A stretch of 7,094 nt of DNA, from positions 1-7,094 of the forward strand of contig CAZNLL010000166.1 in NCBI GenBank assembly GCA_964573885.1, given 5' to 3'. This document shows, piece after piece, positions 1-6,643 of the stretch (position 1 is its first letter; the number at the start of each line of letters is the position of its first letter). Below the pieces are notes generated by a model that did no database searches, was not told the origin of the DNA, and saw nothing but the letters and a program-made list of their open reading frames with translations. The position numbers and the translations under genes were made by a program. This DNA is from CAZNLL01 sp964573885 (GTDB lineage Bacteria > Desulfobacterota > DSM-4660 > Desulfatiglandales > Desulfatiglandaceae).

Positions 1-54
1 CTCATTTCTGGATTGGAAACGCACTTGTGCCCAGAATTGATTTATGGATGCGCT

Positions 55-510
55 CTATCTAGGCACGAGCTGTTGGTAGGCCTCTTGGATTTCTTTAAAA
101 CGTTTTTCCGCCAGATCCTTGAATTCGTCACCCAAATGGCTGACTTTGTCTGGATGATACTTGCTTGCCAGACGCCTGTAAGCGGCCTTTATTTCTTCCG
201 GAGAGGCGTTTTGCCCTATTCCCAGCACCTTGTAGGGATTGCACCCCCCTGCCCTGTCTCCCATTCCATGGGCTGTTCTGTGCGCTCCCCCCTGTGATGA
301 GCCTTGCCTTCCTCCCGTACCGGCGGAGCGTCCGCCCTGCCGGTAGGCTCCCTCATAGCCCAGCTTTCTCTTTTTATAGACGAAAAAGTACAAAAGGAGT
401 CCTAAAAGGACAAGGTCGTCGCTCCATCCCAGCCCCACCAGAAAGTCTGGGAGCAGGTCGTAGGGGCAAAGGACATAGGCCACGGAAAGTAATATGAGGA
501 AACGCTTCAT
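55..510 (-). CDS. Membrane-anchored J-domain protein with N-terminal DUF1232-like hairpin
   Basis: This is a 151-residue protein in two parts. Residues 1-45 form two hydrophobic stretches (about 3-16 and 31-45) around the motif CPYDLLPDF...GWSDD, the signature of DUF1232/YkvA-like membrane domains. Residues 46-90 are a Gly/Arg-rich linker. Residues 91-151 are a J-domain starting NPYKVLGI, with the intact HPD triad at 119-121 (YHPDK) and a final helix KRFKEIQEAYQQL resembling the DjlA type. J-domains stimulate the ATPase of DnaK, and the intact HPD suggests this one is active. The basic YKKRK after the second segment places the J-domain in the cytoplasm by the positive-inside rule. The start ATG overlaps the TGA of the upstream rmlD-like gene as ATGA, with AAGGA about 3 bases before it, so translation is probably coupled. 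The client is unknown. Domain assignment is firm; the cellular role is not. Confidence 0.88.
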   Translation of the reverse strand: MKRFLILLSVAYVLCPYDLLPDFLVGLGWSDDLVLLGLLLYFFVYKKRKLGYEGAYRQGGRSAGTGGRQGSSQGGAHRTAHGMGDRAGGCNPYKVLGIGQNASPEEIKAAYRRLASKYHPDKVSHLGDEFKDLAEKRFKEIQEAYQQLVPR

Positions 511-1379
511 AATCCTTTAATAAGTTCCTGCCCGTGTTTGTCAAGAAAGAGATCCAGGTCCTCTCCCCAGGGCTGCATGACATTGACATCCTGTTTCTTA
601 AGGTTCCTGTTCTCCAAAACGGCGTTGGCCGGCCTCTTGATGGCGATACCACAATCTTTCATGGGGAAAGGTTTAACTCTGGCCTTCAGGCCCAGTTTGT
701 CCAGCACATGTTTGACCGCTTCAAATCGACTGCAACAGCCTTCTGCTGTTGCGTGATAGGTTCCCCTTCCATTATGGCGCAAGAGTTCCCTGATCTGCAA
801 GGCCAAACGATAGGTCCAGGTGGGGGATCCGAACTCGTCATTGGGAACTCGAAGGGTTTCCTTTTTTTTTGCCAGCCCCCTTCGTAGGACGTCCTTGAGG
901 AAATTCTCCCCAGGAAGTCCATAAAGCCAGCCGGTGCGGACAATCACGTAATTGGGGGAGTTCTCCCGTACGGCCGTCTCACTATCTCGTTTTGTCCTTC
1001 CGAATCCTGAGAGAGGATTGGTAGTATCGTCTTCGAAATAGGGCTGGGGGATCACCTTTTGGCCGTCAAAAATATAATCGCAAGAGACGTGGATAAATCT
1101 GCATTGAAATCTTGCGGCACCTTGGGCCAGGTTTCTGGGGCCTTCCACGTTTACCTTTCTAATCGCAAAATCTTCACCCTCGCAGGCCTCCAAGTCGGTG
1201 ACACCTGCACAATTAATGACAACATCCGGCAAAAGCTCCTGAAGGTGTTCTATGACCCCGTCCCAACTGATGATATCCAGTTCTTTTCTGGCAGGCGCTA
1301 TGACTTCGTGCTCTTCCATAAGGACGTTTTTGCAATCGGTGCCAAGCATTCCACTACCGCCCAAAAGGAGTATCTTCAT
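507..1379 (-). CDS. RmlD-family SDR protein (dTDP-4-dehydrorhamnose reductase-like) with altered catalytic residues
   Basis: This 290-residue protein has the length and layout of RmlD, the NADPH-dependent last enzyme of dTDP-L-rhamnose synthesis. It has an N-terminal Rossmann motif GGSGMLG (residues 7-13), NCAGVTDLEACE (56-67), SCDYIFDG (99-106), GFGRTK (125-130), RTGWLYG (148-154), FGSPTWT (183-189) and RPANAVL (249-255), all at family-typical places. The family's catalytic Thr/Ser-Tyr-Lys triad is degenerate. STDY reads SCDY (Cys100) and YGxTK reads FGRTK (Phe126, codon TTC), while Lys130 is kept. It may therefore be a non-canonical or inactive member. No rmlA, rmlB or rmlC lies nearby. The start at 1379 puts Met directly before KILLLGGSG. 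An in-frame upstream ATG at 1457 would add 26 residues that do not belong to the fold and was rejected. The coding strand has an A9 run at 870-862. The gene ends in an ATGA overlap with the J-domain gene. Confidence 0.85.
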   Translation of the reverse strand: MKILLLGGSGMLGTDCKNVLMEEHEVIAPARKELDIISWDGVIEHLQELLPDVVINCAGVTDLEACEGEDFAIRKVNVEGPRNLAQGAARFQCRFIHVSCDYIFDGQKVIPQPYFEDDTTNPLSGFGRTKRDSETAVRENSPNYVIVRTGWLYGLPGENFLKDVLRRGLAKKKETLRVPNDEFGSPTWTYRLALQIRELLRHNGRGTYHATAEGCCSRFEAVKHVLDKLGLKARVKPFPMKDCGIAIKRPANAVLENRNLKKQDVNVMQPWGEDLDLFLDKHGQELIKGL

Positions 1380-1424
1380 TTGCCGGTGCCCCCCAAATCC
1401 GTTAATTCCAAGTCTTTCTTTCAG

Positions 1425-1454
1425 AGTATACCCCCAAAAAGCCAAAAAAGTCCA
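1425..1454 (-). promoter_or_regulatory. Candidate sigma70-type promoter for the rmlD-like/J-domain unit
   Basis: Read on the minus strand, TATACT (1430-1425) is a good -10 box (5 of 6). TGGACT (1454-1449) is a weaker -35 box (4 of 6), 18 bases upstream. Transcription would begin near 1418, leaving a leader of about 40 bases before the ATG at 1379. This is a visual consensus match only. Confidence 0.35.
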
Positions 1455-1483
1455 CAAAATCTTTAGCTTAGCCCAAATTTTTT
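1436..1483. other. Helically phased A-tracts in the divergent intergenic region
   Basis: Runs of A lie at 1436-1440, 1444-1449 and 1456-1459, with AAATTTTTT at 1475-1483. Their centres are about 9, 11 and 21 bases apart, close to one, one and two helical turns. A-tracts phased in this way normally give intrinsic DNA curvature. They sit over and just upstream of the candidate minus-strand promoter. The rest of the 1380-1631 gap holds no convincing plus-strand -35/-10 pair. Confidence 0.4.
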
Positions 1484-1631
1484 CCCTTTGAGCAGCGCCG
1501 TTCCATATCTTCTTGCCTAATCCAGGGGTTTCATGTAGTTTAGCTACCGGTATTCACCTCTAACATCCAACGGACGCTTCAGATCTGCTTTAGGACTTTC
1601 TCATGCTCACTTCTTGGCAAGGGGCTAAAAG

Positions 1632-2846
1632 TTGAAAGGATGCGTCCCCCTTAAAACTTTCCTCTTCATATCTCTTTGTTCCATGGTGCTTTCCGCTGTT
1701 GTGGCGGCATGTTATCACGTGACCCCGGCGGCCGGTCAAGAAGATGCGCACACCCATGAAAAGGCCGTAAAGGAGGAACTCTTAGAGGGCATAGACCTTC
1801 TATACAACTGGGAATTTAAGAAGGCGGAGAGAATTTTCCAAGATATTATCAGGGCCTACCCCCAAAGACCCTGCGGATATTTCTACTCGGCCATGGTCAC
1901 TTGGTCCAGGCTGGCTTCAGGATACTGGTCCCCTGAGACCGTTCATGAATTCAAGGAACGCATTGACCGCACCATCGAAATAGCCAGAAAACGCGTTGAG
2001 GGCAATGAAGCGGACAGCTACGACCACCTCTATTTGGGGGGTGCCCTTGGATTCAAGGGCCGTTTCGAACTCATGAAGGGAGAGTGGTTTTCATCTTTTC
2101 TGATAGCCACTGAGGCGCTTGATGCCCTGGAAGCCTGTCTAAATATGGACCCCCGAAACAAAGACGTGCTTTTGGGTCTTGGGACCTTTGATTATTATAC
2201 AGGCCGTCTCTCGGGGGTACTCAAATTTTTGTCGTACCTGCTTTTCCATCCAGGGGCAAAGGATGAAGGCCTTCGGAAACTCCAAGTTGCGGCAAGGGAA
2301 GCCGTGTATTCGGCAACAGAAGCAAAAAGCATGCTTCTTCATATTTATCTGTTCCTCGAAGAGGAATTTGAAAAGGCCCTCCGCTTGGCCGAGGACCTTA
2401 CTGAGCGCTATGATCAGAATCCGCGCTACAAATTCTTTGAAGGAGTATGTGCCATAAGGCTGGGCATGGATTCCCGATTCCGAAAGATCGTCGAACAGTT
2501 TCAGGAAAAGAGCAGGAATGCCTCCTCCCTTCCCATGGCCTGTGTGTGGAAATGGCGCTCGTGGTACCTCGAAGCGGTGTATGATCTCTTCCATGGGCGT
2601 TATCCTGAAGCGAGGCGGAAACTGCAAGGGATCCTCAGGGTGGCCGATCCAGACATTGACCCTTCTATGATCGCGTGGCCCCTTTTAAAGGTGGGCATGA
2701 GTATCGATCTCGAAGGGGAAAGAGCAAAAGCCAAGGCGTTTTATCGTCAAGTGCTGGAGATGAAGAATGGAGCTGGTGCGCAATTTCTCGCCAAGAAGTA
2801 TCTTAAAAAGCCCCCCAGGGAAAAAGACCCCTTTCTCGGCTATTAA
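1632..2846 (+). CDS. TPR-repeat lipoprotein, first gene of the TRAP operon
   Basis: This is a 404-residue secreted, mostly helical protein. Residues 9-26 are a hydrophobic signal segment ending in the lipobox VAAC (24-27), so it is probably a lipoprotein acylated on Cys27. TPR-like helical hairpins are visible at about 48-81 (EGIDLLYNWEFKKAERIFQ), 231-262 (EEEFEKALRLAEDL) and 353-380 (GERAKAKAFYRQVLE). The middle (130-210), which includes GLGTFDYYTGRLSG, is less regular. TPR scaffolds usually bind other proteins, and the position directly before tatT and dctP suggests a role with this transporter. I do not recognise a named family. The start is TTG at 1632, preceded by AAGGGG seven bases upstream. 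The first ATG (1683) would cut away most of the signal peptide. The gene ends 13 bases before the next start. The TPR call is solid; the function is inferred from context only. Confidence 0.82.
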   Translation: MKGCVPLKTFLFISLCSMVLSAVVAACYHVTPAAGQEDAHTHEKAVKEELLEGIDLLYNWEFKKAERIFQDIIRAYPQRPCGYFYSAMVTWSRLASGYWSPETVHEFKERIDRTIEIARKRVEGNEADSYDHLYLGGALGFKGRFELMKGEWFSSFLIATEALDALEACLNMDPRNKDVLLGLGTFDYYTGRLSGVLKFLSYLLFHPGAKDEGLRKLQVAAREAVYSATEAKSMLLHIYLFLEEEFEKALRLAEDLTERYDQNPRYKFFEGVCAIRLGMDSRFRKIVEQFQEKSRNASSLPMACVWKWRSWYLEAVYDLFHGRYPEARRKLQGILRVADPDIDPSMIAWPLLKVGMSIDLEGERAKAKAFYRQVLEMKNGAGAQFLAKKYLKKPPREKDPFLGY

Positions 2847-2859
2847 ACGGGGCGGTTCC

Positions 2860-3726
2860 TTGCGTGGGGCTGCGTTTGTGGTCTGTGTTTTGCTCTCAAC
2901 CCTTTCTTTGCCCGGGTGTGTGAGATTGGCCTTAGACGCCTTCCCTTCTTTTATCCCCGGTTTGACCCAGGCCTTCTTTGAGGAGTGCGATCCGGACCTG
3001 GCCCGCAACTCACTGCCCGCCGAACTTAAGCTTCTCGAAGGGCTGCTCAAGAATGATCCAGGGAACAAACAGGTCCTGACGGCGCTGTGCATGGGGTTCA
3101 CCGGTTATGCCCTGCTTTTTGTTGAACAGGAGGATCCCCAAAGGGCATCCCGGCTCTATGAGCGGGCCATGGGATATGGATTCAGCGCCCTGGGCCTGGG
3201 CTCTCCCTTGAATAGAGGCGGGCTGACGGAGAAAAAGGCGCGGCTCGAACGCCTCCGGGATGCGGGGCCGGAGGACGCGAAAATCCTCTTTTGGTCATCC
3301 ATGTCCTGGAACGCCTGGATCAACCTGAATCTGGACAGGCCCACGGCCTTGGCCCAGCTCGGAACGGCTGAGGCCTACCTAAAAAGACTTCTGGAGATCA
3401 AGCCTGACTATTTCTTTGGCGTCCCCTATGTCCTGATGGGCTCTATCCTGTCGGCCAAACCGGGGTTGCTGGGTGGTGAACCCAAGAGGGCCAAGGCCTG
3501 CTTTGAGGAGGCAATCCGCCTGAGCGGAGGAAAATTCTTGCTTGTCCACTATTATTTTGCGAAATACTATGCGGTGAGGGTCCAAAATAAGACCCTGTTT
3601 CAAAGGCTGATCAGAGAAGTTGAGGACACCGATCCCTCCGCCCTGAGGCAGGCCTGCCTCATCAACGCCGTGATGAAACAAAGGGTACGGCACTTAAAGG
3701 AGAGGGAGGGGGAATTTTTTTTCTAA
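2860..3726 (+). CDS. tatT: TatT-type TRAP transporter T-component lipoprotein
   Basis: The protein matches the TRAP T-component family, whose characterised member is Treponema pallidum TatT (Tp0956), a TPR-like lipoprotein that binds its partner periplasmic protein. With the TTG start it is 288 residues. It has a short signal peptide ending in lipobox LPGC (acylated Cys20), then helical repeats, with family-like stretches RASRLYERAMGYGFSALG (96-113) and SAKPGLLGGEPKRAKACFEE (198-217). The start is uncertain. ATG at 2767 has GGAG seven bases before it, but it overlaps the upstream gene by 80 bases and adds 31 residues before the signal peptide. TTG at 2860 lies 13 bases after the upstream stop, behind a weaker GGGG. 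I prefer 2860 because the signal peptide is then of normal length. The gene ends in a T8 run (3715-3722) encoding FFF before the stop. It lies immediately upstream of dctP, as expected for a TPAT system. Confidence 0.85.
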   Translation: MRGAAFVVCVLLSTLSLPGCVRLALDAFPSFIPGLTQAFFEECDPDLARNSLPAELKLLEGLLKNDPGNKQVLTALCMGFTGYALLFVEQEDPQRASRLYERAMGYGFSALGLGSPLNRGGLTEKKARLERLRDAGPEDAKILFWSSMSWNAWINLNLDRPTALAQLGTAEAYLKRLLEIKPDYFFGVPYVLMGSILSAKPGLLGGEPKRAKACFEEAIRLSGGKFLLVHYYFAKYYAVRVQNKTLFQRLIREVEDTDPSALRQACLINAVMKQRVRHLKEREGEFFF

Positions 3727-3741
3727 GGAATCTATTCGCTC

Positions 3742-4752
3742 ATGAAAAGGTTATGGTTTTCCGTTCTTACACTTTTGCTCCTTTGCCCTGTCTGGATCCT
3801 TCCGGCGGCTAGCGCAGGTCCTCCCCGGTACGTGATCAAGTTTGCCACCGTAGCCCCTGAAGGCTCCGCCTGGATGAAGCAAATGAGAAGCCTTGACAAA
3901 GAGATCAGGGCGAAGAGTGAGGGCAAACTGGGCTTTGCCTTTTATGCGGGCGGGATTGCCGGGGACGAATTGAATGTCTTAAAAAAGATCAGGATCGGCC
4001 AGATTCATTGTGCCGCCTTTTCGGGTGTAGGGTTCGGACAAATCCTCCCCATGGTAAGGGTCTTGGACCTCCCTTTCCTGTTCCGCAACGACCGGGAAAC
4101 AGATCTGGTCCATCAGCGGCTGTTTCCCTTTTTTGCGGAACAGTTCAGAAAAAAGGGCTTCGAACTCCTGGCATGGGCGGAGGTGGGGGATGTCCATCTC
4201 TTCTCGAAGAAGCCCGTTGAAAAGATAGAGGACCTCTCCGGGCTCAAGATCTGGACCTGGTCCGGAGACCCCATAGCCAAGGAAACCTTTGTGGCCATGG
4301 GGGTCACTCCCATCCCACTGGCCATTACAGACGTGAGCACCGCCATTAATACAGGCATGATAGACACCGTTTATGCACCTCCCCTGGGGGCCTTGGCCCT
4401 TCAGTGGCATACGTCCATGAAATACATGACCGCCCTGCCCCTGGTCCACTCCACCGGGGCGGTGCTTATCTCTTCCAGGTATTTAAAAAGGCTGCCCCCC
4501 AAGCTCTCCACCCTGCTTATCCCCCCCTTTCAAAAGGCCATGGCCGATCTCACATCAACGCTGCGGGCACAAAACCTTGAGGCCATCCAGGTCCTCAAAG
4601 ACGGCGGGCTCACGATTATTCCCCTGCCCACAGGCCCTGACCTGGCGGCCTTTTACCAGATACACAAAAAGGTGGCCCGAGAGCTGAGCGACCGGATCTA
4701 CCCGGAAGAATTGCTTAATCGCGTCTACGAGATCCTGAAAAGACCTCATTAG
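3742..4752 (+). CDS. dctP: TRAP transporter periplasmic solute-binding protein (DctP/TatP type)
   Basis: This 336-residue protein is of the usual DctP length. Residues 1-25 are a signal peptide with a probable signal peptidase I site after ASA (25), so the mature protein would be soluble in the periplasm. The mature start KFATVAPEGSAW, GGIAGDELNVLKKIRIGQI (70-88) and VLDLPFLFRN (107-116) are DctP landmarks. So are DLSGLKI (164-170) and the DVSTAINTGMIDTVYAPP stretch (197-214). Most DctP proteins have Arg after LKI, which pairs with the substrate carboxylate; here the residue is Trp171 (codon TGG), in LKIWTWSGDP. The substrate therefore cannot be taken as a simple C4 or keto acid. It starts 15 bases after tatT with AAGGAA upstream, and ends 12 bases before dctQ. 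It should deliver ligand to DctQM and may dock on TatT. Confidence 0.93.
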   Translation: MKRLWFSVLTLLLLCPVWILPAASAGPPRYVIKFATVAPEGSAWMKQMRSLDKEIRAKSEGKLGFAFYAGGIAGDELNVLKKIRIGQIHCAAFSGVGFGQILPMVRVLDLPFLFRNDRETDLVHQRLFPFFAEQFRKKGFELLAWAEVGDVHLFSKKPVEKIEDLSGLKIWTWSGDPIAKETFVAMGVTPIPLAITDVSTAINTGMIDTVYAPPLGALALQWHTSMKYMTALPLVHSTGAVLISSRYLKRLPPKLSTLLIPPFQKAMADLTSTLRAQNLEAIQVLKDGGLTIIPLPTGPDLAAFYQIHKKVARELSDRIYPEELLNRVYEILKRPH

Positions 4753-4764
4753 AGACTGGGCATT

Positions 4765-5289
4765 GTGAAGGCCTTAAGACAGATCGATTCCGTACTTGCA
4801 AGGGTCGAGGGATGGCTGATTATTGTGCTCCTCTGGGCCATGCTCGGGTTGACTTTTATCCAGGTGTGTTTGCGTGCCTTGTATACCCATGGGCATCTTC
4901 AATGGGCCAACACGGTTATGGGACACATGGACTGGTCAGAGCCTTTTGTCCGTCTCCTGGTGTTGTGGCTCACCTTTCTGGGGGCCTCTCTCCTGACCCA
5001 GGATAATAAACACATTAAAATAGACCTTTTTTCCAGCCTCCTACCGGAGAGATGGCTTCCTTTCAGGGAGTTCTTTCTCTCTTTGGCCTCGGCCCTCGTC
5101 TGCGCCATCATGGTCAAGGTATGCGCCGGTTACGTGGCCCTGGAAATGGATTTCGGGGCCAGAATGTTTCTCCAAATCCCCAGCTGGGTGGGGCAATTAA
5201 TACTGCCGGGCGGGTTTTCTCTTCTCCTATTGCGTTTTTTGCTCAGGGCGGTTCATCAAGGAGTGGAGGTTTTTACAGGGACAAAGTAA
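4765..5289 (+). CDS. dctQ: TRAP transporter small membrane subunit DctQ
   Basis: This 174-residue protein has the four hydrophobic helices expected of DctQ, at about 17-39, 60-78, 100-124 and 140-163. The DctQ core lies around helix 2: SEPFVRLLVLWLTFLGASLL (58-77), followed by the hydrophilic DNKHIKID (80-87). DctQ is the inner-membrane partner that scaffolds DctM in the TRAP permease and helps present the binding protein. The loop between helices 1 and 2 (about 40-58, HGHLQWANTVMGHMDW) looks longer than in minimal DctQ proteins. The start is GTG at 4765, with only a weak purine-rich GGG four bases upstream. Its position 12 bases after dctP, and the topology beginning with a short basic N-terminus, support it. 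Its TAA shares one base with the dctM ATG (TAATG), so the two membrane subunits are probably translated together. Confidence 0.9.
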   Translation: MKALRQIDSVLARVEGWLIIVLLWAMLGLTFIQVCLRALYTHGHLQWANTVMGHMDWSEPFVRLLVLWLTFLGASLLTQDNKHIKIDLFSSLLPERWLPFREFFLSLASALVCAIMVKVCAGYVALEMDFGARMFLQIPSWVGQLILPGGFSLLLLRFLLRAVHQGVEVFTGTK

Positions 5290-6563
5290 TGATTTCACTG
5301 TTGGTCATTGCCGTTATCATCCTCGTCATCTTGGGCATGCCCCTTTTTGCGGGCCTCCTGGCGGCCGCCATGTTGGGGCTTTATGTGAGCGGCGTGGAAT
5401 TCATGGCCATTCCCATTGAGATCGCCCGGCTGGCAAACGCCCCGATTTTACTGGCTATCCCTCTTTTCACCTTTGCGGGCTACCTGTTGGCTGAGGGAGG
5501 AAGTTCGGCCCGACTGGTCAGGTTTTCAAAAAGCCTATTCGGGTGGATTCCCGGGGGATTGGGTGTGGTAGCCCTGGTTACGTGCGCCTTTTTCACAGCA
5601 GTCACAGGGGCTACAGGCATTACCATTATCGCCCTTGGAGGGCTCCTTTTTCCCGCACTTATGTCTGAGAAATATGAAGAAGGCTTCTCGCTGGGCCTGA
5701 TGACCATCTCCGGCAGCCTGGGTCTCCATTTCCCTCCAAGCCTTCCCATCATTCTTTTCGGGTTTGTCTCAGGGGCGAGTATCGAAAGGCTTTTTATGGC
5801 CGGGTTGCTCCCCGGCATCCTTATGGTGGGGATTCCTTGTGTCTTTTCCGTGTATATGGGAAAAAAATGGCGCCTCGAAAGGCCCCCTTTCTCCGTCAAG
5901 GAGTTCCTCTCCGCCCTTAGGGAGGCGGCCTGGGAGATCCCCATTCCTTTCCTTATCCTGGCGGGTATCTATTCGGGATTCAGCACGGCCACCGAGGCGG
6001 CGGCCCTTACCGCCGTTTATGTCCTCTTTTTGAAAGTCTTGGTATTTCGGGAACTGACCTTGTCCCGTGATGTGCCCCGGATCATGATAGCAAGCATGAA
6101 AATGGTAGGGGCCATCATGATCATCCTCGGGGCGGCCCTGGGCTTCACCAATTACCTGGTAGACGCCTTTATCCCAATGAAAATCCTGGCCTTTATGGAA
6201 GGCATGGTGGACAGCAGGGTCGGATTCCTGGTGATCCTGAATCTTTTCCTGATTCTTGTCGGGTGCATGATGGACATATTCAGCGCCCTATTGGTGGTGG
6301 TTCCCCTTGTCTATCCCCTGGCAACCCGCTTCGGCATTGACCCTATCCATCTGGGGATCATCTTCCTGGCCAATCTGGGGATCGGATACAATACCCCTCC
6401 GGTAGGACTTAACCTCTTCATTGCCAGTTCCCGTTTCGAAAAGCCCGTGGTCAAACTCTATAAGGCCACCCTCCCTTTCCTTGTTCTCCTCCTCCTCTCT
6501 CTGGTGCTGATCACCTATTGGCCGTCCCTGAGCTTGTTTCTCCCCAACCTGCTTAAACCTTGA
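5289..6563 (+). CDS. dctM: TRAP transporter large membrane subunit DctM
   Basis: This 424-residue, very hydrophobic protein has the usual DctM length and is the ion-coupled transport subunit of the TRAP system. DctM landmarks in order are PLFTFAGYLLAEGG (58-71), FFTAVTGATGITIIALGG (101-118), LHFPPSLPIILFG (146-158), FSTATEAAALTAVY (231-244), IFSALLVVVPLVYPLA (330-345) and the C-terminal signature GIGYNTPPVGLNLFIAS (364-380). Two signature loops differ slightly from the common DctM forms: TGAT for SGSS, and FPPS for IPPS. The start is ATG at 5289, overlapping the dctQ stop by one base, with AGGGA seven bases upstream. The frame is open from an ATG at 5052 inside dctQ, but that extension is hydrophilic shadow sequence and was rejected. 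This is the last gene of the operon, followed by a candidate terminator. Confidence 0.95.
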   Translation: MISLLVIAVIILVILGMPLFAGLLAAAMLGLYVSGVEFMAIPIEIARLANAPILLAIPLFTFAGYLLAEGGSSARLVRFSKSLFGWIPGGLGVVALVTCAFFTAVTGATGITIIALGGLLFPALMSEKYEEGFSLGLMTISGSLGLHFPPSLPIILFGFVSGASIERLFMAGLLPGILMVGIPCVFSVYMGKKWRLERPPFSVKEFLSALREAAWEIPIPFLILAGIYSGFSTATEAAALTAVYVLFLKVLVFRELTLSRDVPRIMIASMKMVGAIMIILGAALGFTNYLVDAFIPMKILAFMEGMVDSRVGFLVILNLFLILVGCMMDIFSALLVVVPLVYPLATRFGIDPIHLGIIFLANLGIGYNTPPVGLNLFIASSRFEKPVVKLYKATLPFLVLLLLSLVLITYWPSLSLFLPNLLKP

Positions 6564-6567
6564 ACCT

Positions 6568-6615
6568 GTCTATGAAGGAATCCGGGCAACCTCCCTTTAT
6601 CTTATAGACTTTTTT
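6568..6615 (+). terminator. Candidate intrinsic terminator after dctM
   Basis: GTCTAT (6568-6573) pairs with ATAGAC (6604-6609), followed directly by six T (6610-6615). Inside, GAAGG (6574-6578) can pair with CCTTT (6594-6598), leaving a five-base bulge. It starts five bases after the dctM stop, where a terminator is expected. The stem is AT-rich and the loop long, so efficiency is doubtful. Confidence 0.4.
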
Positions 6616-6643
6616 CGGGATCCGAGGCCGGTCCATTTTTTGT

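Noticed and set aside
6..36. Possible terminator hairpin after the J-domain gene (TTCTGG...CCAGAA with inner GCAC/GTGC)
   Set aside because: The stems are short and do not stack well, and no T-run follows in the minus direction.
165..497. 110-residue plus-strand open frame
   Set aside because: It is antisense to the J-domain gene, which carries an intact HPD motif and coupled start.
1380..1457. 26-residue N-terminal extension of the rmlD-like protein
   Set aside because: The Rossmann fold begins at Met 1379, and the extension would cover the candidate promoter.
1513..1566. Plus-strand promoter for the TRAP operon (TTGCCT with TAGTTT, or TAACAT)
   Set aside because: No pair gives acceptable matches in both boxes at normal spacing. 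The promoter must lie in this gap or upstream but cannot be placed by eye.
2139..2627. 162-residue open frame on the minus strand
   Set aside because: It is antisense to the TPR lipoprotein gene, with no recognisable domain and no promoter or ribosome site; it is a shadow frame.
2767..2859. ATG start for tatT at 2767
   Set aside because: It has a fair GGAG site but overlaps the upstream gene by 80 bases and puts 31 extra residues before a complete lipoprotein signal peptide. It is kept as the main alternative.
3979..4449. 156-residue open frame on the minus strand
   Set aside because: It is antisense to dctP, which has firm family motifs; the composition looks like a shadow.
5052..5288. N-terminal extension of dctM from an ATG at 5052
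   Set aside because: It lies wholly within dctQ, is not membrane-like, and the ATG at 5289 has a good ribosome site and gives the normal DctM length.
5480..5944. 154-residue open frame on the minus strand
   Set aside because: It is antisense to dctM; it is Pro/Arg-rich as expected from the complement of a hydrophobic gene.
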